Positions 43,845 to 57,593 of a stretch of 64,000 nucleotides of DNA are shown in pieces. This stretch comes from Nemertoderma westbladi (lineage: Eukaryota > Xenacoelomorpha > Nemertodermatida > Nemertodermatidae). The translations under genes and the position numbers were made by a program. The notes under the pieces are model-generated. The model ran no database searches. It was not told where the DNA came from and saw only the letters and a program-made list of their open reading frames with translations. The stretch covers positions 124,001 through 188,000 of the forward strand of contig JAUCBJ010004634.1 in assembly GCA_032718475.1 (NCBI GenBank), given 5' to 3'. How positions within the stretch are numbered: the stretch's first letter is position 1; every line of letters begins with the position of its first letter.

Positions 43845-44903
43845 ATGGCATTCGTTCCTCTCTTGTTTAATCTCAGTACAAGAAAGAAAGTTAGAAAAAT
43901 TAGAACTAAAATAAATCCACTGAATTACTATAATAGCACTGAATTCTTCCAGCGCTACCGTTTTACAAAGCCAACATTTGCCTACATTTGCGACCTCGTC
44001 AAACACGATCTAAAACGTCAAACTAAGCGCAACAAAGCTTTGAGTGTTGAGTTACAGCTAGCAGTTACTCTGAGGTTTTACGCATCGGGTTCCTTCCAGA
44101 ATGTGGTGGGTGACACATTTCCAATATCGAAGTCTTGTGTTAGCAGGGCAATTTTTCGAGTAACGAACGCTCTCCTGAAGCATTTAAATAAATTCATATG
44201 TTTGCCAACCGGCGAAGCTAATTTGCAGAAACTTAAGGAGGACTTCTTTGCGGTTGCTGGTGTCCCTGGTGTAGTTGGGCGATCGATTGTTCTCATGTGA
44301 AGATAATAGCACCGCCTGGGGACCAGAGTGTCTACTACGTCATCAACCGCAACGGTTACTATAGGCCTTGTGTAAATTTTCAAGCCATCGGCGATGCAAA
44401 TTGCATATTTCTGAACATTGTTGCCGATTGGCCTGGCAGTGTGCACGACTCGCGTGTTTTAAATAATAGTAAAGTTGGAATTGATTTCGCAACCGGCAAA
44501 CGTAAATAAATTCTGTTGGGAGACAGCGGGTATCCTTGTCAGCGTTGGCTACTCACCCCACTCTTAGAGCCAGAGATAGAAGCGAGGGCGGAAAGGCGTT
44601 ATAATACAGCCCAGGAACAGGAATGTGATAGAACGTGCATTTGGTATCCTTAAACGTCGGTTTCACTGCTGCCATGGTGAGATGAGAATGCGACCCAAGA
44701 GAGTATGTCGCATTATTGTAGCATGCGCGATACTACATAACATTGCTATGATGCGGGGAGACCCACTCCCACCAGATACGGAGGGCTATGAAAATCACCA
44801 GGTCAACGAAAACTATGAAGGTGCGCAAGATAGCCAGTTCTTCCGTTATAATTTCATATCGGTGCGTATTTTACATAACCAAACTATTCTAAATAATTAT
44901 TAA
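43845..44903 (+). pseudogene. HARBI1-like transposase, disrupted
   Basis: Starts at ATG 43845 with a helix-rich DNA-binding N-terminus (FRYRFTKPTF-like region to about 44270). The frame is lost near 44280, at the first catalytic aspartate region. It continues in another frame from about 44290 with VHDSRV (second acidic residue), meets an in-frame TAA near 44507 just before a GDSGYP motif, and shifts again near 44620 before [12 protein letters not shown] with the catalytic Glu. The order matches DDE_4/HARBI1 nucleases. With two shifts and one stop it is inactive. Confidence 0.88.
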
Positions 44904-44959
44904 CCGGTCGGTACATCATATTCATTAACGTCGATATGGTTAATTTGTAATTTTATAAT

Positions 44960-45204
44960 TGGTAAAGTCGGACAAAGTCTGACGACTTATTTCCAGGGCG
45001 GTCCCCCCAGAACTTTACTACTCCCCAGAGGAAACTCCGGTACTCATTTAGCTACCACTTAAGGATGCAAGGCAGAGATGTGCCCTGGCTGGTCCCTTTA
45101 AAGCATTCGTGCCGAAACGAAAACTGCCCTGGCCCATGTGAGGATCGAACCCACGACCTACAGGAGATGTGAATTCAATGCAACCACTACACCAAGGTGG
45201 AACC
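44960..45204 (-). mobile_element. tRNA-derived SINE inside the Harbinger element
   Basis: Read on the - strand from 45203, the sequence has an A-box-like TGGTGTAGTGGTTG and a B-box-like GTGGGTTCGATCCTCAC at tRNA spacing. It is followed by a non-tRNA body containing CTAAATGAGTACC. These are the pol III promoter boxes of a tRNA-related SINE. The anticodon stem is not intact enough for a functional tRNA. Outer boundaries are approximate. Confidence 0.65.
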
Positions 45205-45415
45205 TATTCCTAAGGTGGAAACTATATGATGACGATCAATAAAGTAAGGTTTTATTTTACGGTGAACGAGTTACAGTATTTTACATTCTAAGTGAAACGA
45301 GGAATATAAAAATACAATACAATATTAAAACATTAAATACGATATTCTTGGGATTTTATTCAGTTATTATTATTGTTGGAGTACACAAGGTGAAATAGTT
45401 GACTCTCATCAATTG

Positions 45416-46273
45416 TTAACAACTGTTGATTGTTATGCAGGGAAACCACGACATTGGATTATCCTGCTGGAGATCATTATAATTAACTGCTGCGTCAGAC
45501 ATTGAGGAGTTCTGGGGTGGTGGAATCGGTATGTTCACCAAACGTAGTTTTTCTTTGGTCTTAATTGTCTGAAGATATATTAAGTACCGATTTTCTCGTA
45601 TCATTTCGAACTGTTGCCGCTGTAAACTAAGCCCAAGCGGTTCCTTGCGGAATCTAGACGGCTACGCTTGGTGTTTGGCACAATGCTGGCACCACTACTC
45701 AATCCTGTGCCATTTTCCATGTTCGAATTGGAGTCAGGATCAGGAACTTCACCATCATCGTCAACAATCTCGGTTTCCGTGGCGGGGGAAGATACTAGAT
45801 TTGTTGTGCAGACCACTCTCACACCCTGAACCGATTCCGTGAATCATATCACCAGTGCTGCCATGCATTAAGTCCATCATCTTGATGACAAATTATGGTG
45901 GTGTAGGTGGTGCCTCGCCTCCGCCGGTTCGGTGAAACTTTAATCCATTGGCGTAGGTACGAACAATGGTTTTTATATTTTCTATTTTTTTATATATTTC
46001 GTCCTTGGTGCGTGTACCGTCAACCCCTGAAATATTAAACTTAGACGTAATCTCTACACACGCACATTCCTTGGATTCTGGAGTTATATTTCTAGTTTTA
46101 TTGAATGCTCCTGAAATGGTCGGGTGGAATCTTTCATACAGTGAAACCAGTTTACAGGAATCACCGACGTTCCAATTCTGGGAACTGGGATTTTTTTTTT
46201 TTTTACTGTTAATGTACCAAATATATACAAAGTAAATAATATACGTTGTCGCTGAACTATGGGCAGCGGACAC
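45416..46273 (-). pseudogene. Myb/SANT-like protein of the Harbinger element, disrupted
   Basis: The frame 46273-45893 contains a Myb/SANT-like block (NWNVGDSCKLVSLYERF, later ECACVEITSKFN, then a GGGEAPP linker). The acidic middle (45822-45601) and a basic helical C-terminus (45604-45416) lie in other frames. Harbinger elements encode such a protein to bring the transposase to the nucleus and DNA. No good ATG starts the first frame, and at least one break follows the Myb block. Confidence 0.75.
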
Positions 46274-46568
46274 GGTAGGCTACGAATTGGTACCGGTACC
46301 TACAACCCAGTGCAGAATAGGAAACACGGAAATTTACTTTCACTTTACAGAGTTTTCCCTTAAATGTACATTTAAATATCTTAAATGTACATTTAAAATC
46401 ATTTGAACAACCCGATTTTGATTGATTTAAATGTCTATTTAACTAAATGTAGATTTAAGATATTTAAATGTTTATTTAAAGTTAACCCTATTAAACCCGG
46501 GGGGTGGGTCAATATGACCCCCCCCCCCCCCGTGGTTTTTTTATTATAATTCTGAAACAAACGCAGTT

Positions 46569-47567
46569 TGTATGGGACCCCCGCTGCATGCGTCTATCCC
46601 CACTGCCTTAATGTGAAAGATAACGCCGGCCACCGAAATGCCACAGCCACTCTAGCAACCGCTAGCGTAGTAACCCGTTACTTTACGTCCGTCGGCTACC
46701 ACACACTTCTAATCCAACAAAGGCCTTTCCCAGTGGCACTTGTTTTCCCGAGGAGAATGGGCAGAAGGGTACAGGGTACATCAATAGCTACGGACAGGAT
46801 GGCAATTACTTCCCCCTTTGCTTACGCAGGTGGACAATAACATCAATATCAAAGAATATAATATGTTGTATATTTAGTATTGATTGAAACAAAGGGTTAC
46901 GTAATTTGTAATATAGATATACACTTACCAACAAATAATTCGTCCGGACGCTACCACCCGTTCCTCCTGAATTGCACTGCACTGTAGGCCTTGCGTCTAT
47001 GAGAAGATCCGCACACAAATAAATATTACAGCATAAAACTTAACTTAACTAGATAATACGGCCATATTGGACTACGTAATACTTGAAATAATAAACAATG
47101 GAGGGATGTAAATATTATGTCTGACTGTAAAATACGTTGTAATTGTAAGATTTTAATAGCACAAGTGTTAATGATAATTTGTAATTGAACTGTCTGAACC
47201 TGAACCTGGACCTGAACCTGGTAACAAATAAGAGTAAATTACCATCCCTCCAAAACTAATTAAAGCTACCAACAGAGTCAACTGAATAACGAGGAGAGAG
47301 TACAAATAAATTGTCATTACTGCTATTATATAGTATAAGAGTTGACCTCTATAATTACTTATTACCATTAGGAACTGAGCAACATAATTGGCTGTAATAA
47401 TAACGGCGTTAATAATCTGATGCAGGGCCAATCAGAGGACAGCTTCTGCTGAATAGGTATGTCGAATAGAGTGTACCGTAATATATTGGCATTGTTACTG
47501 AACATAATTGGTGTGTAATGTATAAATATAAATTGGATCTGAGATTCATAGACGCTCTACCATTACA
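46569..47567 (-). repeat. 3' LTR of Bel/Pao element 2
   Basis: 999 bp. Its partner at 58802-59802 is the same except for three substitutions (for example GGACCT/GAACCT near 47213) and TT inserted in the partner near 59624. An open frame antisense to the element (46568-46840) occurs in both LTRs and is not a gene. Confidence 0.95.
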
Positions 47568-48642
47568 GTGCTTCCTAAAAAAAAATATTTTTTTGAAAAA
47601 AATTTATTTTTAAAAACCCGGATATGAATCTACAGAGACATGTCAGCGAAATTGATATAGGCCTATTTGAAACTGAAAGTAAATTCCAGTTATATACCCA
47701 CACCTCCCAATTTGATAAATTTATGAAACTGAAAACCCATAACCCTTTGGAATGAACGAGTGGCGTTGTCCCTACACTACAAATTGCACAAGTTATCATT
47801 TTGCTTAAAAAAATATGTTATATGTTACTTAATATTTCTACTAAAACCGTCACCAAAAGGTCCCATAGTTCACCCAAGCTGAACTCTTGAGTTTACGATA
47901 GATCCGAGTCTGTTGAAGTCATAACAATCCATGACAATCTCATTGTGTGCATCAGTGTCGTCGAATCAGTTGTGATATGTCGGTACTTCGTGACGTCATC
48001 GACCCGATTATGTGCGCTAGCGAATTAATCGAACGAAACCGACTCAACACCAGCGCTCCCTGCGCTAGCGAATTAATCGAACGAAACCGACTCAACACCA
48101 GCGCTCCCTGCGCTAGCGAATTAATCGAACGAAACCGACTCAACACCAGCGCTCCCTGCGCTAGCGAATTAATCGAACGAAACCGACTCAACACCAGCGC
48201 TCCCTGCGCTAGCGAATTAATCGAACGAAACCGACTCAACACCAGCGCTCCCTGCGCTAGCGAATTAATCGAACGAAACCGACTCAACACCAGCGCTGCC
48301 TGCGCTAGCGGAGTAATCCCATAATGAACTGATATACCCATAATGAACTGATATTCGACGCCATCTTTGCTAAAACTTCATTCATACTTAGATTTCAGCT
48401 TGGTGATAGGTCCCCGTAGATACATCGAAGCCAAGTAGAGCACATGAAAACGAAATGAATATGAATTAGTTACTTATTTACGTAGATACATATAATACAC
48501 ATACATACAAATCAAATTGATGAAAATCATTCCCGATTCAAACAATTATGACTTCAATATTTCCCACATAATTAAAGTTTATTATCTTTCTAGTTTGTTA
48601 GCATAAATCAATATAGCTTCTAAATTACAATGACTACCGATA
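47568..48642 (-). other. 3' non-coding region of Bel/Pao element 2
   Basis: Holds the 48-bp tandem repeat and, against the 3' LTR, an A-rich/AGGAAGCAC stretch (47568-47590 read on the - strand) that could serve as the plus-strand primer. No second ORF. Confidence 0.55.
48013..48309. repeat. 48-bp tandem repeat in Bel/Pao element 2, six copies
   Basis: Virtually identical units of GCGCTAGCGAATTAATCGAA plus CGAAACCGACTCAACACCAGCGCTCCCT, with a seventh partial. 48 bp equals 16 codons, so frames stay open on both strands; I treat it as a minisatellite. Confidence 0.95.
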
Positions 48643-51600
48643 TTAATCTTCTATGACTGAAGAATTCACTTCTTCCCTTCCTGCATTGTTAGCGGGAAAT
48701 GTAGAACCCTCTAGCAAGCAGAGTTTCGAAATATCTCTGGAGTATATGCGGCCGTTGTAGCGAACTTTCACTGAACGCACTAGGTTGTCTTCTCCCACAT
48801 CAACAGAGTCTACTACCGCCATTACCCATGTTCCCCTCACCTTGGTATCGGTCATCACTAATACTAGGTCTCCCTTACGAATGTTACGTTTCTTTGTGAA
48901 CCATCGCTGTCGCTCTCTCAACAATGGAATGTACTTATCAATCCATCGATCCCAGAACACCTTAGCCAGGATCTGCCCTTGCTGCCAAGTTCGTTTCGAA
49001 TATATAGCATTGGTGTCGAATTGACCTGGAACCTTCGAAGCTGGCCGCCGTAGCAACAAGTCATTTGGAGTTAACGGTTGATCTGCAGTAGAGTCGTCAG
49101 ATGCCGCGTACAGTGGTCTAGAGTTCAATGACCTGGCAATTTCCGCTAAAGCTGTACGTAAAGTATCCTCATCAACTAAATGGCTACCAATGGACGACCT
49201 TAAGGCGTCCTTAACGATCTTTATAAGGCGCTCCCAAACACCAGATGTATGGCTAGCATATGGGGTGTGGAACTTCCACTTAGTCTCTGGTCCTAAGCTG
49301 TTCTCAATTATTCCAGAATCCCACTCTACCATGGCTTCCCGAAGTTCCCGCTCCGCCCCTACGAAACAAGTACCATTGTCTGATCTGATGAGTTTCACAT
49401 CTCCATGGCAACAAATAAAACGTCTATATACATTGATAAATGATGCAGCTGATGCATCGTATGCAATATCCAATGCAACTGCTCGGCTGGTTAGATAAGT
49501 GAATATCGCACCCCAGCGCTTCTCACTTCGTCGACCGATCTTAACAGTCATGGGTCCCCAATAGTCCACACCCGTGAAAGTAAAAGGAGGTTCGTAGGCG
49601 GTTAATCTTTCAAGTGGCAATGGCGCCATGAGTTGTTTCATCACAGTTGGATGATTACGTTTGCAAATGATGCAGTTTGATAATATATTTCTCACTAAAG
49701 CTTGGCCCCCCACAATCCAAAATCGCTTCCTGACATTGGTTAGAGTGTGGTCTCTTCCTGCATGTAAATTATAGCGGTGAATTTGATGAACTATACGAGT
49801 TGCGATTATATCACTTCGATGTATGATGATGGGTTCTTTCATATCTCGATCAAATGGCGCCTTAATAATTCGAGATCCCATACGAATAACATTATTCTCG
49901 TCCAAAAAAGGGCGGAGTTTATACAACGGACTTGATTTGTTTACTAAAAATCCCCTTTTTAGCCTGCCAAGTTCTACTGGGAATTTCCTAGCTTGACTAT
50001 ATCGTATAAGTTGTCTTTCTGCATCGTAGAATTCATATGAACGCAGTCTCCTACTCTCTTCCTTTCTTAACGACATTCGCTCCATTATCTCCATGGTATA
50101 TGATTTGATACATTTATGTGCCTTACACATCTGTGATGCGGGTAAGTTTGTAGATTTCTTCATTTCAAAGTCTTGCCTCACCTTAGGACTTATTCTTGCT
50201 ATCTGTTGAATCCATCGCTTAAAACGAGTTAACCATCCCACTTGATTGACTATATGATTCCATTTACCACTGCGTTCTATCAATAAGTCCAGTATTAGGT
50301 TATTTTCAATGACGCTATTCGAAACTATTGCTACTTCAAACCTTTGATAAGATGGGTCACTTATTATTTCTGATACATTATCGATACCAATACTCGCTGT
50401 TTCAGTATTGTTCTGGTAAGGTATCTTGAATATTTCATTATCAGAAATTGTGGTTTTGACGCCAGTTATTACTTGTTTGTTGATGTCAATAACATTATCA
50501 TTCATGATTGTATGTGTTGGCGGTAATAGATCATGTATCAACGGTCTTAGTTCCCAATTTAATGGATCTAACAAGGTATCTTCATTAGTAACCTTCACAA
50601 CATCTAAACTTTCTGCATTAGTATAATTTCGTGAGATTGGTGGATTAATAACTGTTAACTTCCGAATTTGTGCTAGTTCTATGTTCTTCCAATACCCCCC
50701 TCCCGTTTAGAAATTTCAGATGACTTTCTTGTGGAATCAACTTGTTTGACACTTGTTAGTATTATTTTCTCCCTTAGTTTTAAATCTTCATTACTATTTA
50801 AAGTCTGTATTTTTGGGCATGGATCTTCAATGTATGCGACATCATCTCTTGGATTCATGTCCCCAGCCTTTGGCTGCGATTTGAGCTCCATTCCCGCAAT
50901 CGGAGGTCTACCAGTATACATGTCTTCCGATGAAGGCCAAGCTAATTCATTAGATTTCAGAAATGAAGGACCAGATATCCACTTTGGAAATTTATTAACA
51001 AACTCTTGAGGGAAAGCTCCCCTACTAGCTATATCGGCGGGGTTTTCTTTTCCCTTTACATGGTGCCATTGTGATGGCTTGGACACTGTTGTTATCTCAT
51101 GGACTCTATTAAGAATGAAGGTGGGGTAACGTCTGCCATAATTTGCAATGTAATTTAATGTTGATTTCGAGTCACTCCAATAGTGAATAGCAGTAAATGA
51201 AAATTGCAATTCTTCTGTCAGATTCGAACCCATCCTCGATCCTAACAGTGCTGCCTGTAATTCTTTTCGCGGAATAGATAAAAACTTATGATCTACAGTC
51301 CTCACTCGTGATGATACAAATGCGGTACGGGCTTCATAGGCAATTGACTTTGTGTCGTGCTGCTCGGCTTCATATATATCGAGACATACTGAAGGTGGAA
51401 AAATATGCCGTAATTGTCGAAGGTATGCAACTACTCCATAACCTGTTTCGCATGCATCACAAAAAACGTGCAATTCTATATGATCTGAGCTCTGTTGGTC
51501 TGGAAAATATGCTCTAGGGTACTGAATTTGCTTCAATAAATAGAGTTGGTCAGACCAAGTAGACCATCTTGTTAGAAACTCGTTGCTAAGTTTAGTATCC

Positions 51601-54600
51601 CATTTAGGTACAGTAAGGGTTAGTTCTCTCATGAATCGCCTCCCAATTAGAATTACTGGGCTAACAAGTCCAAGAGGGTCATAAATGCTGGCTATCAGAG
51701 ACAGACATTCCTTCTTAGTTGTTATAGTTTTCCATGGTGTTGATTGTATCCCTATCATGTCAGTCCCAGTGTCCCATTTAACTCCTAGAGCTCTAGTAAT
51801 TGGCATTCTATCTAGGTCTAAATCCAAGTCTGGACTAGCTCTATCCTCCTTTGGTATAGCTGACATAAATTCCTTTGAGTTACTCACGAATTTGGTAAGT
51901 CTGAAACCGCCCATTGAGACATTCTATCAACTTATTAGCAAGATTGATGGCGGCTGCTATAGTTCGACATGACTTCATACCATCATCGACGTAGAAATGT
52001 TTATTTACGGTTTCAACAACTTCTTTGCCGAATGTTTCTTCATTGTCCTTAGCTGTCTTTCGCAATCCCTTGCTTGCGTTATGTGGCGATGAACGTAAAC
52101 CGAATACTTGGACTAGCATCTGATATATGGTTGGTGGGAGATGGCCCTGTCCTTTATCAAACCATAGAAAGCGCAGACTATCTGCATCATTCATTGATAC
52201 CCTAACCTGATAGAACATAGACTTAATGTCGCACCCAAAGGCTATTTGTTCCTGTCTAAATCTGAGTAACACGCCTAATAGAAGGCTAGTTTGAGGTGGG
52301 CCTTCTAATAGTTGTGAATTAAGTGACATGCCTCTGTACACGGCTGCTGCATCACACACTATACGAATCTTTTCCTTGTTTGGATTTGTAACAAAGTGCC
52401 ATGGCAAATAATACGTGGCTGGCTTGTTTACGAGTTCATGAGGACACATTTTCCTTGCATATCCCTTTTCTATGTATTCATTAATAATTTCTCTACATTC
52501 ATCTTCCTTGCCAGGTTGCGTCGCGAATCTTCTTTTTAAACTATTTAACCGGGATAATGCCAATGGATAATTGTTAATTAGTACAGGGTGATCATGTTTC
52601 CATAGCAACGGCATTTCGTAATGGTTGTCTGGTAACAGTTTGATTTCTGTCATTAAATTATCAATTCTAATATCCTCTGGGGCCTTTTCTACTTTATCTG
52701 CTGGTGTATTGAAACCTTGTCCTTCCAATGTCCAGAAGTGTTGTAGCTGTTTCTGCAAATCATTGTCTGGATTTGGTAAGGGGTAATTCATTGTATCATA
52801 CACTGGACCTTCTTTCATTATACTCGAGTTAATAAAAGCTACCTTGTGTCTCTCCTCGCTAATTATATTATTTCTTTTCGGACCTGCAACACACCATCCG
52901 AATAAAGATTCAATAGCAAATGGTTCCCGTTTATTACCACCTCCAAAGCACTGATTCTTTCGATAGTGGGCTAATGGTATATTTACTCCTATAATTATGA
53001 ACACTTTATTAATGTCAAGTGAAGGGTAATCGAGCTGATCATGAAGATGATATAAATGAGGCCAACGTTTTGAAACAGATTTATCCGGCAATTGCGAGTC
53101 AAAATGCATCTCTTCATGTACATTAAGGTCTTTCACTAAAATTTCGCTATGATAACCTGGTAAAATAGCTGAAACTGTGCATGTCGTTCTTGATATTGAA
53201 ATTTCCTCATCTGGTCCAAATAGCGTTCCTACTAATACATTTCTTGTCGCAACTTCAAGATTGAGCTTGGTGACAATTTGTTTGTCAACGAAACATGTTG
53301 TTGCTCCAGAGTCTAGTAATGCATACGTTGTGATTCCTCTTGATGATCCGGGAACCTTTATTTCGACTGGAACTACAGGTAACATGCTGGTGTATCTTTC
53401 TTCTGCATGCATCACTAGTCCGAGCTCCTGTTTGGAGCTTAGTTTGTTTCCTTCCTTTGTTTGTGGCGGGTGTAAAAGTGAGTGGTGCGTCTTTGAGTCG
53501 CATGTTGCACATTTTCCTTGTGATTTGCAATTTTCCAGTGAGTGTCCACCAAAACAATTATAACACAAGTTTCCATTTCCTTTAATGTAAGTCATTCTTT
53601 CATCGAAGCTTAACTCTGCGAATTTCGAGCAACCATATACACGATGTCCGGTAACCTTGCAATATTTACAAAAGGCTTGACGAACTTCTTTAAATGCTAC
53701 GGGATCTGTACCATTTTGTTGTCTCCCATATGACGTATTTTGATGTGTTGGCACTACATAAGTGTTTAGTTGCCGCGGGTTAGATTGTCCAGGATATTGC
53801 TGCCATCTTTGCTGCGCCTGGTGATCAGGTCGCATAAATTGCTGCTGGTCTGGATATGTTGTATACTGTTGAAATTGTGGATTGTGGTGATGCTTGTGGA
53901 TATTGCTGTGGATTTGAGAAATGCAATGGTTGCTGCTGGAAAGGTTGTTGCAATACAAGTGGGTACTCTGGCGGTAAAACATTACGTTGTAGTTGTTGCG
54001 GTGTTGATTGCCGTTGTTTATTAAATTGCCGAGCCTTGTTAGCCTCTATAGGTTTATTCGCTGGCTGTGTTTCCTTTAATCTTTGGTCATCCTTGGGCAT
54101 CATAGTTGCTATTAGTGTAGTCTCCTTCCTTATTGGCATAATCTCATCATGTCTCATCTTTAAAGTTGAAGTAGAACTCTTGACATAGTGCTTCCGTGAC
54201 TCATCAATCTTAAAAACATTTTCGTTTTGTATTTCGGCACTCCGACGTATAAACATCGCCATTTCGTCTAAGTTTGGTTCTCTATTAAGGCATTCTCGCA
54301 CATCATAAACCTTACGATTCCATCTGCGTTGCACATGAATGGGGCAATTTGCCATTATTTTCTTCATATTACTTTGTGTGTACAATTCCTGGGGTTTATT
54401 GAGTTGTTCTAGAACTATCATCGAATGTTTTATTTTATCTGCATAATTCCGCAGTGCTTCTCTATCATTTTCCGCAATCATATCATGATCTATCAGACGA
54501 GTAATCGCTCTTTCTATTATTACATTTGGTATCAGTTCTTGTAGAATTTGCAAGGCTTCCCCGTATCCATCTTGTATACCCACATAACTCTGTATGAGTT

Positions 54601-57593
54601 CCTTTGGTTGCCCTTCAGTGCACATTAATAACATAGTCAGTTTCTCAGAGTCTGTTATATCACTGATATGGACCCGATCATAAAAGTTCTGTATGAATCC
54701 CATAAATTTAACAGGATCACCATCAAATGGGGTTGGGAATTGAGGTGGAAGTCGTAGCCGCATTGATATCTCCTTGAGTAGCTGTGTCTCCGGCTGCCCT
54801 GCTATATGGCTCGCCCCAAGGTGACCAATTTGTGAGACTTCTCCTGCAACTGGTGTATGCTCTGGTTGCCGCGGTGCTCGTATGCCCAATACTTTGGTAA
54901 AGGCTTCGTCTGCCCTGCTCAATGCTGTATCCCTTAGAGACTTCTGCAGTTGAATGCTGGGTGCATGTTTGTTTTCAGTTGAGTCTCCCATCTCTGTTAC
55001 ATTTCGAGGATCAGCGTTCCTGGAATCAGCCATACCTGCTAGCCATTGCATTCGTTTTCGTTTAGACTGTGCAGATGTGGATAATACTGGGATCGGGTAA
55101 GTTATGTGCTCAGCATTATGAGGGAATGATTCCTTGGTGTTTGTGATTGATTGCACCTCGGGAGTTGCCATTGAGACTATAGGAGCTGCTGGTAAGTGTG
55201 GCTCAGTTACTAGATGCGGATGCTCGACAGAGGGGTCGCTAATTGTGATATTATTGTGCATTGCTGTTGAATATGTATCTGGCATTATTGGTGTTGGGTG
55301 TGGGAAAGGTGTTGCTATATTACCAGCATTGTACTTGTGATATGGGTCACCTTTGGTGCTATAATAGATAGTAGATGCCGGACCAATTGCATCACAAAAT
55401 ACACAGCCTTCATTGCTTATGTGCCCCTCGGCACTGGCTTCTGGAATCGGTGTTAAAAATGGATATCGCTGCTTCAGTGCTGCCCTGGATGACACTGCCT
55501 TGGTGCTAGGCGTTGACCAAATTGTGCTAATGGGTGTAGACTGCCTAGAAGTAGTAGTCGGAAATGAACTGCTACCAATAAATTGTTGCATTTGTTGTGC
55601 AATTGATTCTTGCAGTTCTTGTTTTGTTACAAATTGTGTATGTGTAGCACTGGGTTTATTTTGGGCGTTGGCCCAATCCCCTTTTGGGTGTAGCCGCTAC
55701 CGGTGCTGGGTTAATTGAAGTCTTACCGTCTGAATCAAGGTGAGTTCCATTGCACACCCCAATGGTATCGAAAATTGGATTATCGCCCCCCATACCCGAC
55801 TGGTGCTTACCTACAGGTAAATCATTACTACCACTACAATGATCAGTATGCACTTGGTGCGATTTGATAGAGGTGATAGGGTTTCTACTGAGCTCATTGG
55901 TATCAGAACAGACACGCATAGTGCCTTCTGGTTTAGTTTTATTTGGAATCAACACATTCAAGTTATCAGAACTTAACTCACCAATTTCCATATGGCATTC
56001 ATCCACACCCCTTACTTGTACATTTGGTGTACTCGCTATATCAATAATAGGTCCCTCACACATACCTGAAGAGGCACTAATAGCTACAGTACTGACCGGT
56101 AGTCTATTAGGTAAAATAGTAACTCCAGCAGTCATGGGTGACTCACCAATACCCCCAGTGTCTTGTGAACTAAGAATATTTTTATCAGGTCGCAATTTCC
56201 TGATACGATCTTGTTTTAAAAGAGTTACTTTGAATGCAGCCATCTCGGCTTCATCGGCGGCTAACTGGTTATCCATTTCAGCTTTCATATCAGCTTGCGC
56301 CTTTTGCATCATTAATTGAGCGGAATTACGTTTCTGCACTTGCGCTGACTTTAACTGCAATGCCGCTGCATCTCTTTCAATAGCCATAATAGCGGAAATA
56401 CTAGTGTCGGAAACTCTACTACTACGACTCGACCTAGTGTGTGCACTTCCCTTTGACCTCCGTTTACCTTTAATTTGACTCACAGAATCATCTGGATTTA
56501 TAAGACACTGTGGGTTTTCGATATCCAAAGGGACACCGCGCCATGACTGGGATGGGTGATAGTGTGCAACGGACTCACCTTGCTCTGACGGCTTCTGGTG
56601 TGTTGCAACGTTATCTATCGATGCAATACTACATTCTGAATCCGTTCGCAGATTGGTTGCTTGTACATGTCCATGTCCATATTCATCACTAGTTCCTGCT
56701 GTACCTAAGGGAATAGGAGAAGGATTAGCTTGACTGACAATGGTGTAATCTTCTTGCGCCAAAGTCGGCATGTTATTTACTATGGGTGTCAAAATATTTG
56801 TATTTTCCACAACAGGTGGGTCTGTTGCAGTAGATTCCAGTATGCTACTTCGGAATCCAACAGTGTACAATTTGTTTCTCTCCTTAAACATTTGAAACAA
56901 GGCCTCACGATGTCTCTGGTATTTTTCACGAAGCACCTCAGCTTCTCCACCATATTTTCGTGAGTTCTCCTCATCACCCATTGATGTAGTCGCTGAAATA
57001 ATTCGCTCAAAAACACAAAGGCATTTATGGTAGGCTGTTTCTAATGCTGTTTCGAGCTCCTGAATCTGTTTTAAAGACACTAACTTTAGATCCAATGAGT
57101 CATAATGCTGATATAAATTATAACAGCGGGTGAGTTGGCTTTTATAACCAGACAACGATTTTTTCTCAACCAAAAATTTTTCGTATGTCACTGAAAAAGT
57201 ACTTTTGTGTCGAGTTTTGTCCCTAAGTGTATATTGTGCATTCGGTTCACTAGTCCTCTCTTCATCTCTACGGGGCTCAACAGAAACTGTGGATCGTGAA
57301 GGTCGTGCCACATTTATGGGCGCAGTCCCTGTAGACCGCAATGGCCTTGGCACATTTGTCGCACTTCCTAAAATAGGAGATGGAAGCGTGGGCTGAACTG
57401 ATTGACGTGAGTTGAGAGCAGACGTTGCAGATTGGTATTCGTCCATTGATGTCGGTCTGTCATTGTCAGTAACGTTTCCCAAAGATACTTGGTCACTATT
57501 ACCACTACCAGGATCTACTGGCATAACGGTTCTCTGTATCTCAGAGATGCCTGATTTACTACTACTAGATAGGTTATGATGAGACATAATCAA
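48643..57593 (-). pseudogene. Gag-pol of Bel/Pao element 2, with four frame breaks
   Basis: Five consecutive open segments. 57593-55656: Gag N-terminus, coiled-coil rich. 55591-53825 (open upstream to about 55680): DUF1759-type Gag. 53982-51880: Zn knuckles, retropepsin DSGAT and RT with YVDD. 51914-50679: RNase H including WSDSKS and PADIASRG. 50598-48643 (open upstream to about 50697): integrase zinc domain, core (GVDYWG, RSDNG, SGVWERL) and DUF5641. Breaks lie near 55680 (A4/G4 run), 53890, 51910 (G run) and 50697 (G6 run). There is no premature stop inside any segment and the catalytic residues I can see are intact. The first three breaks move to the +1 frame, the last in the opposite sense. 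Homopolymer indels (real or sequencing) are the simplest explanation. Confidence 0.9.

Noticed and set aside
45131-45203. Functional tRNA gene
   Set aside because: A and B boxes are present, but the arms do not fold into a complete cloverleaf by eye and a SINE body follows.
46568-46840. 90-codon ORF antisense in the LTR of Bel/Pao element 2 (same at 58795-59073)
   Set aside because: It lies in the LTR and is antisense to the element; no family is recognised and identity between copies follows from LTR identity.
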